From contig NZ_CP060202.1 of the NCBI RefSeq assembly GCF_014250515.1, forward strand, positions 1,857,001-1,921,000: a DNA stretch of 64,000 bases, written 5' to 3'. A program made the translations under genes and the position numbers. The notes below the pieces were generated by a model that worked only from the letters and a program-made list of their open reading frames with translations, did not search any database and had not been told where the DNA came from. Positions 1 to 8,949 of the stretch are shown here, one piece after another (position 1 is the stretch's first letter; every line of letters begins with the position of its first letter). The DNA comes from Hymenobacter sediminicola. Its GTDB lineage: Bacteria > Bacteroidota > Bacteroidia > Cytophagales > Hymenobacteraceae.

Positions 1-1
1 T

Positions 2-2254
2 CTGTGCTGTTTCTGGCTGGGAAATTCTTCCGCCTGGGCGCTGCGCATAGCAGAGCAACGCCTGATGGGCACTGCCCCGCCAACCCGGCTGCAAAAGCTG
101 GAGATAGGGCTGGCGCTGGAGGCTGGTACCATTCGCAACCCCTACGACCCGGCCGAAATTACAGTCGGGGCCGAGTTTGTGTCGCCGGGAGGCAAGGTGT
201 ATCGGGCCATGGGTTTCTGGTACCAGGATTTCAAGCGCTGCACTACCTGCGCGCCTCCGCCCCGGGCAAGTGCCCAAGACACCTGCTACTACTGCACCAC
301 CTGTCCTGAAGACCCTCGCTACCTCGTGCCCGTGCCCACCCGGCTGCCATGGCGTGTCCGGTTTGCCCCGACCGAGGCCGGCCGCTGGAACTACCGCCTG
401 CTTGTACGCCACGCCGATACGACTGTGGCCAGTGCGCCTACTTTCTTCACGGTAGCAGTGGCTACTAATCCTGGGTTTGTGCAGGTGCATCCCAACGGCC
501 GCAACTTCGCTTTTGCCGACGGGCAGATATTTTTTCCGTTGGGCATGAACGTGGTGAGCTACAGTATGGCCGACCGCTACAGCCGGCTACCGTACCTGGA
601 TGTGCGCGGCGGCATCACCCGCATTGCCGACAACGGGGGCAACTTTGCCCGCCTCATGATGGCACCTGAGCAGTTTGGCATTGAGTGGACTGACGGGCCC
701 GCCGGCCGCTACGATGCTCGCCAGAACCGCGCCTACGACCTGGATGCGCTGGTAGAGCAGGCCGCCCGCCGCCGTGTATACCTGCAGGTGGCCATAAGCT
801 CCGTTACGGAGCTATTTGATTCTGAGAGCTTCGGGCGGGCATGGCAGAAACACCCGTACCGCCAGCTGCTAGGCCCCAATGCTTCCAACCTGAGCTTCTT
901 TACTGATTCCCTCAGCCGGCAGCTATTTCGGCAGCGCATCCGCTATGTTATGTCGCGCTGGGGCTACTCACCGGCTGTGTTTGCCATAGAGCTGATGAAC
1001 GAAACCGACCTGTTCGGGGCCGGTTCGCAGAATAACTTCTGGGACCGGGACAACGCAGGGCAGGTGGCAAACTGGACCGATGACATGCTGGCCTATGCCC
1101 GCTCGCTGGCTCCGCAGCACCTCTACACCACTTCCTTCGGGTTTGCCTATAGCGGCGACTACAAGCGGGCGGATGGGAGTGCCTTCTTCCAGTCGCCGGA
1201 GCTGGATTTCGTGCAGCACCATTATTACAGTTCTGACTTGAACGTGGAGCACCAACGCGCCTTTCTGGCACGTCTGGCCAAAGCCCGCTATCCGGGAAAG
1301 CCCTATCTGCTGACCGAGTTTGCAATCAACAATGACCAGCCCTGCTGGTCGGGGTCATCCAATTTTACGGCCAAACAGTACCGGCCCGGGGTACTCTACC
1401 ACGACCTGAACGAGATGCACAACACACTGTGGTCATCTACCTTCAATGGGTCGGGAGGGGCGGCACTGTATTGGTGGGCCAATCAGGTATTTAGCCTGTG
1501 CTATGGCGGGCAGTATCACTACTTCAAGCCTCTTCAGATGTTTCTGGCCGATTGCCCGATTTTCAGCGAAGAGCATGAACCCATTGCCAGTCCCTGCCCC
1601 GGCGAAACCGGCCCGAAGGACGGGCGGCGCCAGACCAGTTCCCCCGGCAATTGCGTGCCCGTGTGGGCGGCAGGCGCCAGAGCCGATAATGCTTCTTTTG
1701 AGCCCACCGGCGCTACCACCTCTGACCCGCGCTTGGAGGTATTCGCGCTGCGCAGCTCCGCGCGGATAGTGGGCTGGGTGCATAACCGCGCCAACTATTG
1801 GTACAAGCTGCCCCACCTTTCCGGTCCGCTCACCGACAGCCTCTGCCGCCTCTACAACGACAACCAGCCCAGCACCCCCGACAGCATTCCGGCGCTGGTA
1901 GGGCAGCGGGTCACCATTCCGAACGTGGTGCGGCCAGGGCGTTACCGCCTCGAGTTTTTCAGTACCTACCCATTCTATGCACTCGGCCGTGGCGGCAAGC
2001 AGATGCAGGGCGGCGTTATTGCGCAGTTCACAACGGAAGTGCGCGCCACCGAGGGGCAACTCACGTTTACAGTGCCGCCATTGCGGCCGCTCGGTACTCC
2101 ACCCTTCGCCCCCGACTACGGTTTCAAAGCCACATGGCTGCCAGAGCCGACGGCTGCACCCAAAGCGCCGCTGAAGACAACGCCCAAAGTGCCAGCCAGG
2201 AAGCCCACCGCGCCCCCGGTACGTAAGCCAGCCACAAGGCCGGTGCGCCGGTAG
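2..2254 (+). CDS. Secreted glycoside hydrolase, DUF5060-type N-domain plus TIM barrel (5' partial)
   Basis: The reading frame is open to the left edge of the window, so the true start lies outside. The first visible residues (CCFWLGNSSAWA) look like the end of a signal peptide, so the first in-window ATG at 65 is probably internal. A beta-sandwich like DUF5060 (GFWYQDF region) precedes a cellulase-like TIM barrel. The likely acid/base sits in ELMNE (Glu codon at 1001) and the likely nucleophile in LLTEF (Glu codon at 1316), as in GH clan A enzymes. A further beta domain and a Pro/Lys/Arg-rich C-terminal tail (from about 2140) follow. Substrate cannot be told; a periplasmic or surface polysaccharide hydrolase is inferred. 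Confidence 0.75.
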   Translation: MCCFWLGNSSAWALRIAEQRLMGTAPPTRLQKLEIGLALEAGTIRNPYDPAEITVGAEFVSPGGKVYRAMGFWYQDFKRCTTCAPPPRASAQDTCYYCTTCPEDPRYLVPVPTRLPWRVRFAPTEAGRWNYRLLVRHADTTVASAPTFFTVAVATNPGFVQVHPNGRNFAFADGQIFFPLGMNVVSYSMADRYSRLPYLDVRGGITRIADNGGNFARLMMAPEQFGIEWTDGPAGRYDARQNRAYDLDALVEQAARRRVYLQVAISSVTELFDSESFGRAWQKHPYRQLLGPNASNLSFFTDSLSRQLFRQRIRYVMSRWGYSPAVFAIELMNETDLFGAGSQNNFWDRDNAGQVANWTDDMLAYARSLAPQHLYTTSFGFAYSGDYKRADGSAFFQSPELDFVQHHYYSSDLNVEHQRAFLARLAKARYPGKPYLLTEFAINNDQPCWSGSSNFTAKQYRPGVLYHDLNEMHNTLWSSTFNGSGGAALYWWANQVFSLCYGGQYHYFKPLQMFLADCPIFSEEHEPIASPCPGETGPKDGRRQTSSPGNCVPVWAAGARADNASFEPTGATTSDPRLEVFALRSSARIVGWVHNRANYWYKLPHLSGPLTDSLCRLYNDNQPSTPDSIPALVGQRVTIPNVVRPGRYRLEFFSTYPFYALGRGGKQMQGGVIAQFTTEVRATEGQLTFTVPPLRPLGTPPFAPDYGFKATWLPEPTAAPKAPLKTTPKVPARKPTAPPVRKPATRPVRR

Positions 2255-2283
2255 CCACGAACTGATAAGTAGAGGAATAACCA

Positions 2284-2318
2284 AAACGCCCCGGTTGCTC
2301 GTAGCAGCCGGGGCGTTT
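2284..2318. terminator. Bidirectional hairpin terminator
   Basis: Perfect 11-bp stem (AAACGCCCCGG with its complement) around a small nested hairpin, flanked by A and T runs. It lies between the convergent glycoside hydrolase and transketolase C genes and can serve both. Confidence 0.8.
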
Positions 2319-2335
2319 CTGTATGCGGCAGGCCG

Positions 2336-3292
2336 TTACTTACGGCGCGCTATTACTTTCTCCACGGCGGCCACAATAGCGGCCTCGTTGAGGCCGTATT
2401 TCTCCATCAGCTGGTCAGGCGTGCCAGACTCGCCGAACGAGTCGTTGACAGCCACCATTTCCAAGGGCAGGGGCTCTTCGCGGGCCAGCAACTGCGCAAT
2501 GGAGTCGCCGAGGCCACCGTTCATCTGGTGCTCTTCGGCCGTTACTACGCAGCGTGTTTTGCGCGCCGATTCCAGAATCAGGCGTGCATCCAGCGGCTTG
2601 ATGGTGTGGATGTTGATGATTTCGGCGTTGATACCTTTTTCGGCCAGCAGCTTGCCCGCCAGAATGGCTTTCCAGACTAAGTGGCCGGTGGCGAAGATGC
2701 TCACGTCGGTACCCTCGTTCAGCACAATGCCTTCGCCAATCTTAAACTCCTGGTCGGCGGGCGTAAAGTTGGGCACCACCGGGCGGCCGAAGCGCAGGTA
2801 TACCGGGCCTTGGTGGTCGGCAATGGCAATGGTAGCGGCCTTGGTCTGGTTGTAGTCGCAGGGGTTGATAACGGTCATGTGGGGCAGCATTTTCATCATG
2901 CCCACGTCTTCCAGAATCTGGTGCGTTGCGCCGTCTTCACCCAGCGTGAGGCCCGCGTGCGAAGCGCAGATCTTCACATTTTTGTTGGAATACGCAATGC
3001 TCTGCCGGATCTGGTCATACACGCGGCCCGTGCTGAAGTTGGCGAAGGTGCCCGTGAAGGGAATCTTGCCCCCAATGGTGAGGCCAGCCGCCAAGCCCAT
3101 CATGTTGGCCTCAGCAATGCCTACCTGGAAGAAACGCTCGGGGTTATCCTTGATAAAGGCGTCCATTTTGAGCGAGCCAATCAGGTCGGCGCACAGGGCC
3201 ACTACGTTGGGGTTGGTGCGGCCCAGCTCCTGCAGGCCGGCACCAAAGCCGCTACGCGTGTCCTTCGATTCGGTGTAGGGAAAGTCTTTCAT
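2336..3292 (-). CDS. Transketolase, C-terminal (pyrimidine-binding) subunit
   Basis: 318 residues matching the second half of transketolase: the pyrimidine-binding domain (VALCADLIGS, GIAEANMMGLAAGL with the TPP-activating Glu) followed by the transketolase C-terminal domain. Together with the N-terminal subunit at 5152-6054 it would form the complete enzyme that moves two-carbon units between pentose-phosphate sugars. Starts with MKDFPYTESK at an ATG. Split transketolase genes are usual in many bacteria, but the halves are normally adjacent; here two unrelated genes and a long inverted repeat lie between them. Cytoplasmic. Confidence 0.9.
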   Translation of the reverse strand: MKDFPYTESKDTRSGFGAGLQELGRTNPNVVALCADLIGSLKMDAFIKDNPERFFQVGIAEANMMGLAAGLTIGGKIPFTGTFANFSTGRVYDQIRQSIAYSNKNVKICASHAGLTLGEDGATHQILEDVGMMKMLPHMTVINPCDYNQTKAATIAIADHQGPVYLRFGRPVVPNFTPADQEFKIGEGIVLNEGTDVSIFATGHLVWKAILAGKLLAEKGINAEIINIHTIKPLDARLILESARKTRCVVTAEEHQMNGGLGDSIAQLLAREEPLPLEMVAVNDSFGESGTPDQLMEKYGLNEAAIVAAVEKVIARRK

Positions 3293-3329
3293 ATGGAGGG
3301 TTGTAGGGTCCTTTGTCGTTATTTAGTCT

Positions 3330-3422
3330 GTCATGCTGAGCGCAGCCGAAGCATCTCTACCTCTGGCTAATTCTGCCGTGAGGACGAAGCGGTAGAGATG
3401 CTTCGGCTGCGCTCAGCATGAC
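3330..3422. repeat. Long inverted repeat, copy 1 of a dispersed family
   Basis: 32-bp arms (3330-3361 and 3391-3422) are perfect complements around a 29-bp loop. The arms start GTCATGCTGAGCGCAGCCGA. Similar elements occur at 8825-8918, 51976-52081 and, decayed, at 50062-50159. It lies between the transketolase C gene start and the VWA gene stop, so it would be transcribed if the five genes form one operon. Confidence 0.9.
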
Positions 3423-3457
3423 GGCCTTTTTGTTGGAGTAACTCTCGGTGCGCTGCA

Positions 3458-4861
3458 TCATTTCCCGAAAATGCTCACCGAGCTGGTCTGGCCCGAGCGG
3501 ATGGTGAAGTTGCGCACGTCGGTGAACTTGCTGCCGGTGGCGTTGGTGGTGCGGAAGATGAGGCGGTAGGCTCCCGGCTGCATGGGCACATTTACCTTGC
3601 TGCTGCCGCCATCAGGCAGGTTGTACACCCACGTCTGGGTTTCGTCGTCGTTGAGGGCGTAGATGCTGCCGTAGCCTTTCAGGTCCGAAATGATGTTGAG
3701 CGTGCCGGGCGCCGGATACGTGATGGTGGCTTCCTGGCCCTGCTTCACCGTGAGGCGGTGCGTCTGGCGGGGCAACGTCAGGACCTCCACTTCGTAGTCG
3801 CCGGCCAGCAGCTTCTGCCGCGTCCCGAAGGGCAGAGCCACTACGGTGGCCGCGCTGCCCCGGGCCCGTACCACAGCCTGCACCTTGCCATAGGGGTTGG
3901 CCGTCATGTTGGGGCTTTGCAGCCAGAGCGTGCCCTGGGGTGTTTTGTAGGTCAGTACGTTGGCCTTGCCAGGCTTGATGGGCAGGTTTTCCTGCCGCAC
4001 GGGCGGCACCGTATTTATCACCAAATCGTAACTCTGCAGCGCGTCGATGTCGAGGGCATCGGGTTTGCCTTGGGCGTCGCGGTAGTGCACGTAATTGTAT
4101 TCGGGCTGGCCAGTGATGTTGTTGAGGAACGTCATGTTCACGTTCGACTCCACCGGCTTGCCGCCCGCATCCGTTAGGTTGATGGCCACAGTAGTTTTGG
4201 CCAGCGTCTGTGCTACTACATCGTTGAGAATGGTGCGGAAGGTCTTGACGTCGGCGGCGTTGTAGTATTGCCCCAGGCATTCAAGCTGTTTGCCAAACTC
4301 CCGTTCGGCCCCGATTCCAATCACAAACGGCTTGAGAAACACGTGCTTGCGCTGCAGTGCCACCGACGTAGCGCACGGGTCGCCCTTGCACGATTCGAGG
4401 CCGTCAGTAATCAAAATCAAGACGTTGCGCGCTGTTTTATCAGTTGGGAAGTCGCCGGCCGACTGGAGCAGCGAGTAGGTAATGGGCGTGTTGCCCTTCG
4501 GCTCGATGGACTTGAGCCGGGCCTTGATAGCACCGGCATTCTTCGGCGCAAACGGCACTTCCAGCTTCGAGTCTTCGCAGTTGTTTTCCTCGCGGCCGTG
4601 CATGTGCCCGTAGGCGCGCAGCCCCAGCTCCAGGTTGGGATACGCGTTGAGCGAGTCCACCATTTTGGCCAGCAGACTCTTGGCCACCTCCATGCGCGGC
4701 CGGCCTTCCCAGGGCGCCAGCATCGAACCCGAAGCATCCAGCAGAAACAAAATGCGCGTGACGCGGGGCTTGGCCGGCGGCACGTTCTGGGCATGGCAAG
4801 GGAGGGCCAGCCACATAATGACCAGCCACAACCAATGCCGTACTCGGAACATCTTGTTCAT
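3458..4861 (-). CDS. Secreted VWA-domain protein
   Basis: 467 residues from the ATG at 4861. A longer frame to 4912 exists but would overlap the upstream gene's end. A hydrophobic signal peptide ends near HAQ. A von Willebrand factor A domain follows with the MIDAS motif DASGS at about residues 42-46, and a TDGLES segment supplying a further metal ligand. The C-terminal half (from about residue 220) is beta-rich with CarboxypepD-like/Ig-like repeats. Role unknown: such proteins bind partners via a metal ion in the periplasm or at the surface. Sits between the two transketolase subunit genes on the same strand. Confidence 0.75.
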   Translation of the reverse strand: MNKMFRVRHWLWLVIMWLALPCHAQNVPPAKPRVTRILFLLDASGSMLAPWEGRPRMEVAKSLLAKMVDSLNAYPNLELGLRAYGHMHGREENNCEDSKLEVPFAPKNAGAIKARLKSIEPKGNTPITYSLLQSAGDFPTDKTARNVLILITDGLESCKGDPCATSVALQRKHVFLKPFVIGIGAEREFGKQLECLGQYYNAADVKTFRTILNDVVAQTLAKTTVAINLTDAGGKPVESNVNMTFLNNITGQPEYNYVHYRDAQGKPDALDIDALQSYDLVINTVPPVRQENLPIKPGKANVLTYKTPQGTLWLQSPNMTANPYGKVQAVVRARGSAATVVALPFGTRQKLLAGDYEVEVLTLPRQTHRLTVKQGQEATITYPAPGTLNIISDLKGYGSIYALNDDETQTWVYNLPDGGSSKVNVPMQPGAYRLIFRTTNATGSKFTDVRNFTIRSGQTSSVSIFGK

Positions 4862-4892
4862 GCTACTCAGCGTGAATGGGAACCTTAGCAGT

Positions 4893-5144
4893 TTATGATT
4901 CTGGTGTAACAACCAGAATCATAAAACCAATTATTGCTGCAGCAGAACCAATAAGTGTTATCAGCTTGGCTCTAGGAGACTGAGCAGTGGCCTTCGTGGT
5001 CAGTAACAAAGCAATAGATGCAGCCGCAATAGCTGCACAAAGAGCAGCAATGAGGCCAAACTCTCCTTTCACTACCATCGGAACCCCAACCATCCATATG
5101 GCCCAGATGATAGGGATATAATATTCACCGAGTAGCTTATTCAT
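4893..5144 (-). CDS. Small membrane protein, three predicted helices
   Basis: 83 residues. Three hydrophobic stretches are visible: about residues 9-26 (IPIIWAIWMVGVPMV), 30-48 (LIAALCAAIAAASIALLL) and 60-79. No family recognised. It ends 31 bp before the VWA gene and starts 7 bp after the transketolase N gene stop, so it is probably co-transcribed with both. No charged catalytic residues stand out. Confidence 0.6.
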   Translation of the reverse strand: MNKLLGEYYIPIIWAIWMVGVPMVVKGEFGLIAALCAAIAAASIALLLTTKATAQSPRAKLITLIGSAAAIIGFMILVVTPES

Positions 5145-5151
5145 AGGAAGC

Positions 5152-6054
5152 CTAGTAGTCCGAAGCCGTATCGACGATGAGCTGCTGCAGGGCTTTTTCC
5201 AGCTGCTCGTCGTTCGGGGCCACGCCGTGCCACTTGTGCGAGCCCATCATGAAGTCGACGCCATAGCCCATCTGCGTGTCCATGAGCACCATCACGGGGC
5301 GGCCGTTGCTGAGCAGGCCCTGCGCCTCCTCAATGGTCGCCAGTAGTTTCTCCAGGTCGTTGCCGTCGGTTTCCACCACCTGCCAGTTGAAGGCCTCAAA
5401 CTTGGCGCGCAGGTCGCCGAGGCCCCCAATTTTCTCGGTGGGGCCGTCAATCTGCTGGCCGTTGCGGTCTACGAAGGCAATCAGGTTGTTGACCTTGTGG
5501 TGCGGGGCGTACATGGCCGCTTCCCACACCTGGCCTTCTTCCAGCTCGCCGTCGCCCATTAGCACGTACACTGTGCGGTCGTCGTTGTTGAGCTTCTTGG
5601 CCTGGGCGGCACCTACGGCCACGCTCAGGCCCTGGCCCAGTGAGCCGGACGCTACCCGAATGCCGGGCAGGTGCTCGTGGGTGGCGGGGTGGCCCTGCAG
5701 CCGCGAGTTCAGCTTGCGGAACGTGGACAGCTCGCTCACCGGGAAGTAGCCCGAGCGGGCCAGCACCGAGTAGAAAACCGGCGAAATGTGGCCGTTGGAA
5801 AGGAAAAACAGGTCCTGCCCGGTGCCGTCCATATCAAACGGCTGGGGCGTGTGCTTCATCACCTTGAAATACAGCGCCACCAGCAGGTCGGTGCAGCCGA
5901 GCGAACCGCCGGGATGGCCCGAATTGACAGCGTGTACCATGCGCACGATGTCGCGGCGCACCTGCGCGGCAATCTGTTTCAGCTCAGCTACCGAGGTGGT
6001 GGCGGAAGGAGCATGCGTTTCGGGGGTAGGAGCGAGGGGCGTGACCTGCGACAT
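5152..6054 (-). CDS. Transketolase, N-terminal (TPP-binding) subunit
   Basis: 300 residues from the ATG at 6054 (MSQVTPLAPT); an upstream in-frame ATG at 6087 adds only a His-rich leader and is less likely. Thiamine-diphosphate-binding domain: HPGGSLG, the GDGELEEGQVWEA segment of the TPP motif (GDG-x-N/Q) and SLGQGLSVAVG. It pairs with the C-terminal subunit at 2336-3292. First gene of a presumed co-directional group transketolase N, membrane protein, VWA protein, transketolase C. Confidence 0.9.
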   Translation of the reverse strand: MSQVTPLAPTPETHAPSATTSVAELKQIAAQVRRDIVRMVHAVNSGHPGGSLGCTDLLVALYFKVMKHTPQPFDMDGTGQDLFFLSNGHISPVFYSVLARSGYFPVSELSTFRKLNSRLQGHPATHEHLPGIRVASGSLGQGLSVAVGAAQAKKLNNDDRTVYVLMGDGELEEGQVWEAAMYAPHHKVNNLIAFVDRNGQQIDGPTEKIGGLGDLRAKFEAFNWQVVETDGNDLEKLLATIEEAQGLLSNGRPVMVLMDTQMGYGVDFMMGSHKWHGVAPNDEQLEKALQQLIVDTASDY

Positions 6055-6116
6055 GAGATTCAGAAAGGAAAGGTGATGATGAGGCAAAGGTAGAAACTTG
6101 GGCGGGGCGTGCCATA

Positions 6117-6145
6117 AAAAAGCCCCGCCGTTTTGGCGAGGCTTT
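6117..6145. terminator. Hairpin terminator
   Basis: AAAGCCCCGCC and its near-complement (one mismatch) around a GTTTT loop, lying just after the peroxiredoxin stop on the minus strand. Confidence 0.7.
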
Positions 6146-6151
6146 ATACTA

Positions 6152-6607
6152 TTACAGCGACATCAGTTGGGCGGCGTGGTTCTTGGTGTCGACTTTCGTT
6201 ATCACCTTTTCAATTTTGCCGGTTTCATCAATCAGGAAGGTGTAGCGCATGGTGCCCATGTACTTACGGCCATACATGGATTTTTCCTGCCATACGCCGT
6301 AGTCCTCGACCAGCTTTTTGTCTTCGTCCACGAGCAGCGGAAACGGTAGCTCATATTTCTCGGCGAACTTCTTGTGCGACTTCTCGCTGTCGATGCTCAC
6401 GCCCAGCACCTGAATGCCGGCAGCCTGTAGGCTCTGGTAGTTGTCGCGCAGGTCGCAGGCCTGGGCAGTGCAGCCGCTGGTGTCGTCTTTGGGGTAGAAG
6501 TACAGGGCCACTTTGCGGCCGGCGTACTCCTGCAGGCGGTGCGTGGTGCCGTGCTGGTCTAAGGCTTCGAAGGCCGGGGCCTGCTCGCCAACTTGAGGAA
6601 TGGGCAT
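6152..6607 (-). CDS. bcp: Thioredoxin-dependent thiol peroxidase (BCP-type peroxiredoxin)
   Basis: 151 residues, the usual length for the BCP/PrxQ group. The peroxidatic motif PxxxTxxC is present (Pro39, Thr43, Cys46). A second Cys five residues later (Cys51) is the usual BCP/PrxQ resolving position (CTAQAC). The residue before the conserved Gly is Ser where many relatives have Pro. GVWQEKSMYGRKYMG is the typical C-terminal BCP segment. It reduces hydroperoxides with thioredoxin in the cytoplasm. Its stop is followed by a terminator, so it is probably its own unit. Confidence 0.92.
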   Translation of the reverse strand: MPIPQVGEQAPAFEALDQHGTTHRLQEYAGRKVALYFYPKDDTSGCTAQACDLRDNYQSLQAAGIQVLGVSIDSEKSHKKFAEKYELPFPLLVDEDKKLVEDYGVWQEKSMYGRKYMGTMRYTFLIDETGKIEKVITKVDTKNHAAQLMSL

Positions 6608-6683
6608 AATCAGGGGTTTGCGGCAAATGTAGCGCGGAAGTCCGGTATAGCCCAGCGCCGCGCTAAAATCCCGCTGGCCGCAG

Positions 6684-7262
6684 CTACGGCTTGCCGTCGA
6701 TGGGCTGCGGCGTAAAAATCAGCTGATCCACGTTGAAACCCAGGTCCCGGGCCTTACCCACGAGCATGTCGCGGCGGTTGCGCTCCATGTGGGGCGTGCG
6801 GCTCAGCAGCCACAGGTTTTCGCGGCTGGGGGTGCCCACCAGGGCGTAGCGGTAGTCGGAATGGTCGAGGTCCAGCACCCAGTAGTCGCCCTCGAAGGGC
6901 CAGAAGAAACTCACTTTCAGCTTGGCATTGGTAGCAGCGTCTACCACGCGGGCGGTGCCATTGGCCACTTCAGCGGGCCCGTTGAGGCCTTCCTTGTGGC
7001 AGGTATTGCGCACACTCACCTTGCCATCGGGCCGGAGCTTGTACTGGGCCGTGACGTGCTGGCAGTCTTTTTCGTAGCGGATAGGCAGCCGAGCTACTTC
7101 ATACCAGAGCCCCATGTACTTGTGCAGGTCTACGTGCGGCACAGTTTCCAAGGGGGCGTGCAGTTGCCGACGGGTGTAGGCGTAGGCCGCTACGCCCGTA
7201 GCTACGGCAGCGCCTAACACAGTGAATAATACCGGACGGCGGCGTTTGAGTAGGTTAGCCAT
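6684..7262 (-). CDS. Lipocalin family protein (Blc-like)
   Basis: 192 residues from the ATG at 7262. An N-terminal hydrophobic helix (about residues 13-30) anchors or exports it; there is no clear lipobox Cys. The lipocalin signature is strong: DLHKYMGLWYEVARLP (GxW), then KVSVRNTC, and FWPFEGDYWVLDLD, the same order as in bacterial Blc. Such proteins bind fatty acids or lysophospholipids in the envelope. Divergent from the NADH dehydrogenase gene. Confidence 0.85.
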   Translation of the reverse strand: MANLLKRRRPVLFTVLGAAVATGVAAYAYTRRQLHAPLETVPHVDLHKYMGLWYEVARLPIRYEKDCQHVTAQYKLRPDGKVSVRNTCHKEGLNGPAEVANGTARVVDAATNAKLKVSFFWPFEGDYWVLDLDHSDYRYALVGTPSRENLWLLSRTPHMERNRRDMLVGKARDLGFNVDQLIFTPQPIDGKP

Positions 7263-7414
7263 AGGAGTGAAAGTAGGGTCCGTGACTTTTACGCAGCCGC
7301 GCCACAACAAGCTAAACAGTCAGAGCGGAACCCTTTCGCGGACCTGTCCGGCTGATCTGACCGGTTGCCGGATTCGCGCGTATAGGTGCTGTAGATACTA
7401 TTTCTCTCCGAATT

Positions 7415-8755
7415 ATGCTGCAGCTGGAACAACTCACGCTCAATATCCCGGATACGACCAAACCACGCGTCGTTATCATTGGTGGGGGCTTTGGGGCGGT
7501 CAATCTGACCAAAAACCTGCCCGACGAACATTTTCAGGTGGTGATGCTCAGCAAGCAGAACTACCACGGCTTCTGGCCCTTGCTCTACCAAGTAGCCACG
7601 GCGGGTCTGGAGCCCGAATCCATTGCCGAGCCCATTCGCAAGCTCTTCGACGACCACAACGACTTTCACTTTCGCTTCACGCGGGTCAATAGCATCAATC
7701 CGGCCGCCAAAACCGTCAGCACCGTCATCGGCGACGTGCGCTACGACTACCTCGTTATTGCCACCGGTACTAAGTCCAACTATTTCGGCAACGAGCAAAT
7801 CAAGCAGAACGCCTTCGGCCTCAAGCACCTCAGTGACGCCGTGAACCTACGTAGCCAGCTGTTGCAAAGCTTCGAGCAGGCCAACCTGACCCAAAACACC
7901 GAAGCCCGCCAGAGCCTGCTCAACATCGTTATTGCCGGGGCCGGGCCTACGGGCGTGGAGCTAGCTGGCTCGCTGGCCGAAATGCGCCAGCACGTGCTGC
8001 CCCGCGACTATCCGGGTATGGATTTTCGGGAGATGAACATCTATCTGGTTGACGGGCTGGACCGGGTGTTGCCGCCGATGTCGCCGGAATCGAGCCGGCA
8101 CACGCACGGCTACCTGGAAAAGCTGGGTGTTATCATCAAGCTCAACAAGTTCGTGGACTCCTACGATGGGCAAACTGTCAAATTCAAGGACGGTGAGGAA
8201 ATCCGGAGCCAGACGCTGGTGTGGGCCGCCGGCGTGGCTGGCGCGACTATAGAAGGCCTGCCCTCCGAAACCGTGGAGCGCGGCCGCTACCTGGTCAACA
8301 CCTTCAACCAAGTGCAGGGCTTCACCGACATCTTCGCCATCGGCGACGTAGCCGTGATGAAGAGCGACAAGTGGCCTAAAGGCCACCCGCAGGTGGCGCA
8401 GCCCGCTATTCAACAGGGTGTGCATCTGGCCAAAAACCTGGTGCGCAGGCTGCGCGGCGACGAATGGAAACCGTTCAGCTACTTCGATAAGGGCTCTTTG
8501 GCCATTGTGGGCCGCGCCCGCGCCGTCGCCGATTTGCCCGGCAACAAGAGCCTGAGCGGGTTTATAGCGTGGGTGGCTTGGCTATTCGTGCACATCTACT
8601 ACCTCGTGGGCTTCCGCAACAAGCTGATTGTAATGGCCAACTGGGTGTACCGCTTCTTCACGTACCAGCGCGGCACTCGCATTATCATTCAGCCCTACGT
8701 CAATTCCGAGGACAAAGTGGGGCAGGAGTTCGTGCGCCTGCAGACAGTGGATTAA
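7415..8755 (+). CDS. ndh: Type II NADH:quinone oxidoreductase (NDH-2)
   Basis: 446 residues. Two dinucleotide-binding Rossmann motifs: GGGFGA (residues 23-28, FAD) and a second GAGPTG for NAD(P)H. The FAD C-terminal motif FAIGDVA is near residues 307-312. The AQPAIQQG segment is the quinone-site motif of NDH-2. A C-terminal hydrophobic stretch (FIAWVAWLFVHIYYLVGF) suits membrane association. It passes electrons from NADH to quinone without pumping protons. Monocistronic, ended by a strong hairpin. Confidence 0.88.
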   Translation: MLQLEQLTLNIPDTTKPRVVIIGGGFGAVNLTKNLPDEHFQVVMLSKQNYHGFWPLLYQVATAGLEPESIAEPIRKLFDDHNDFHFRFTRVNSINPAAKTVSTVIGDVRYDYLVIATGTKSNYFGNEQIKQNAFGLKHLSDAVNLRSQLLQSFEQANLTQNTEARQSLLNIVIAGAGPTGVELAGSLAEMRQHVLPRDYPGMDFREMNIYLVDGLDRVLPPMSPESSRHTHGYLEKLGVIIKLNKFVDSYDGQTVKFKDGEEIRSQTLVWAAGVAGATIEGLPSETVERGRYLVNTFNQVQGFTDIFAIGDVAVMKSDKWPKGHPQVAQPAIQQGVHLAKNLVRRLRGDEWKPFSYFDKGSLAIVGRARAVADLPGNKSLSGFIAWVAWLFVHIYYLVGFRNKLIVMANWVYRFFTYQRGTRIIIQPYVNSEDKVGQEFVRLQTVD

Positions 8756-8772
8756 GGGTCATTGAATAAGAA

Positions 8773-8810
8773 CAGAAAAGGCCCGCTCCTTCAGGAGCGG
8801 GCCTTTTCTG
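8773..8810. terminator. Strong hairpin terminator of the NADH dehydrogenase gene
   Basis: A near-perfect inverted repeat of 17 bp per arm (AGAAAAGGCCCGCTCC and complement) with a TTCA loop and a T-rich end, 17 bases after the stop codon. Confidence 0.85.
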
Positions 8811-8824
8811 TTAGAATAGTAGAA

Positions 8825-8918
8825 CGTCATTCCGAGCGGAGCCGAGGAATCTCGCGTGCTGAGGTTGCCAAGGCATTTACTACACTAGCGAGATTCCTCG
8901 GCTCCGCTCGGAATGACG
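8825..8918. repeat. Long inverted repeat, copy 2 of the dispersed family
   Basis: 30-bp perfect arms (8825-8854 and 8889-8918) around a 34-bp loop; the arm begins CGTCATTCCGAGCGGAGCCG. It sits between the NADH dehydrogenase terminator and the convergent M23 peptidase stop. Confidence 0.9.
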
Positions 8919-8949
8919 GTTAGTTTTGCTCTGGCGCAACGGTCCGGCG

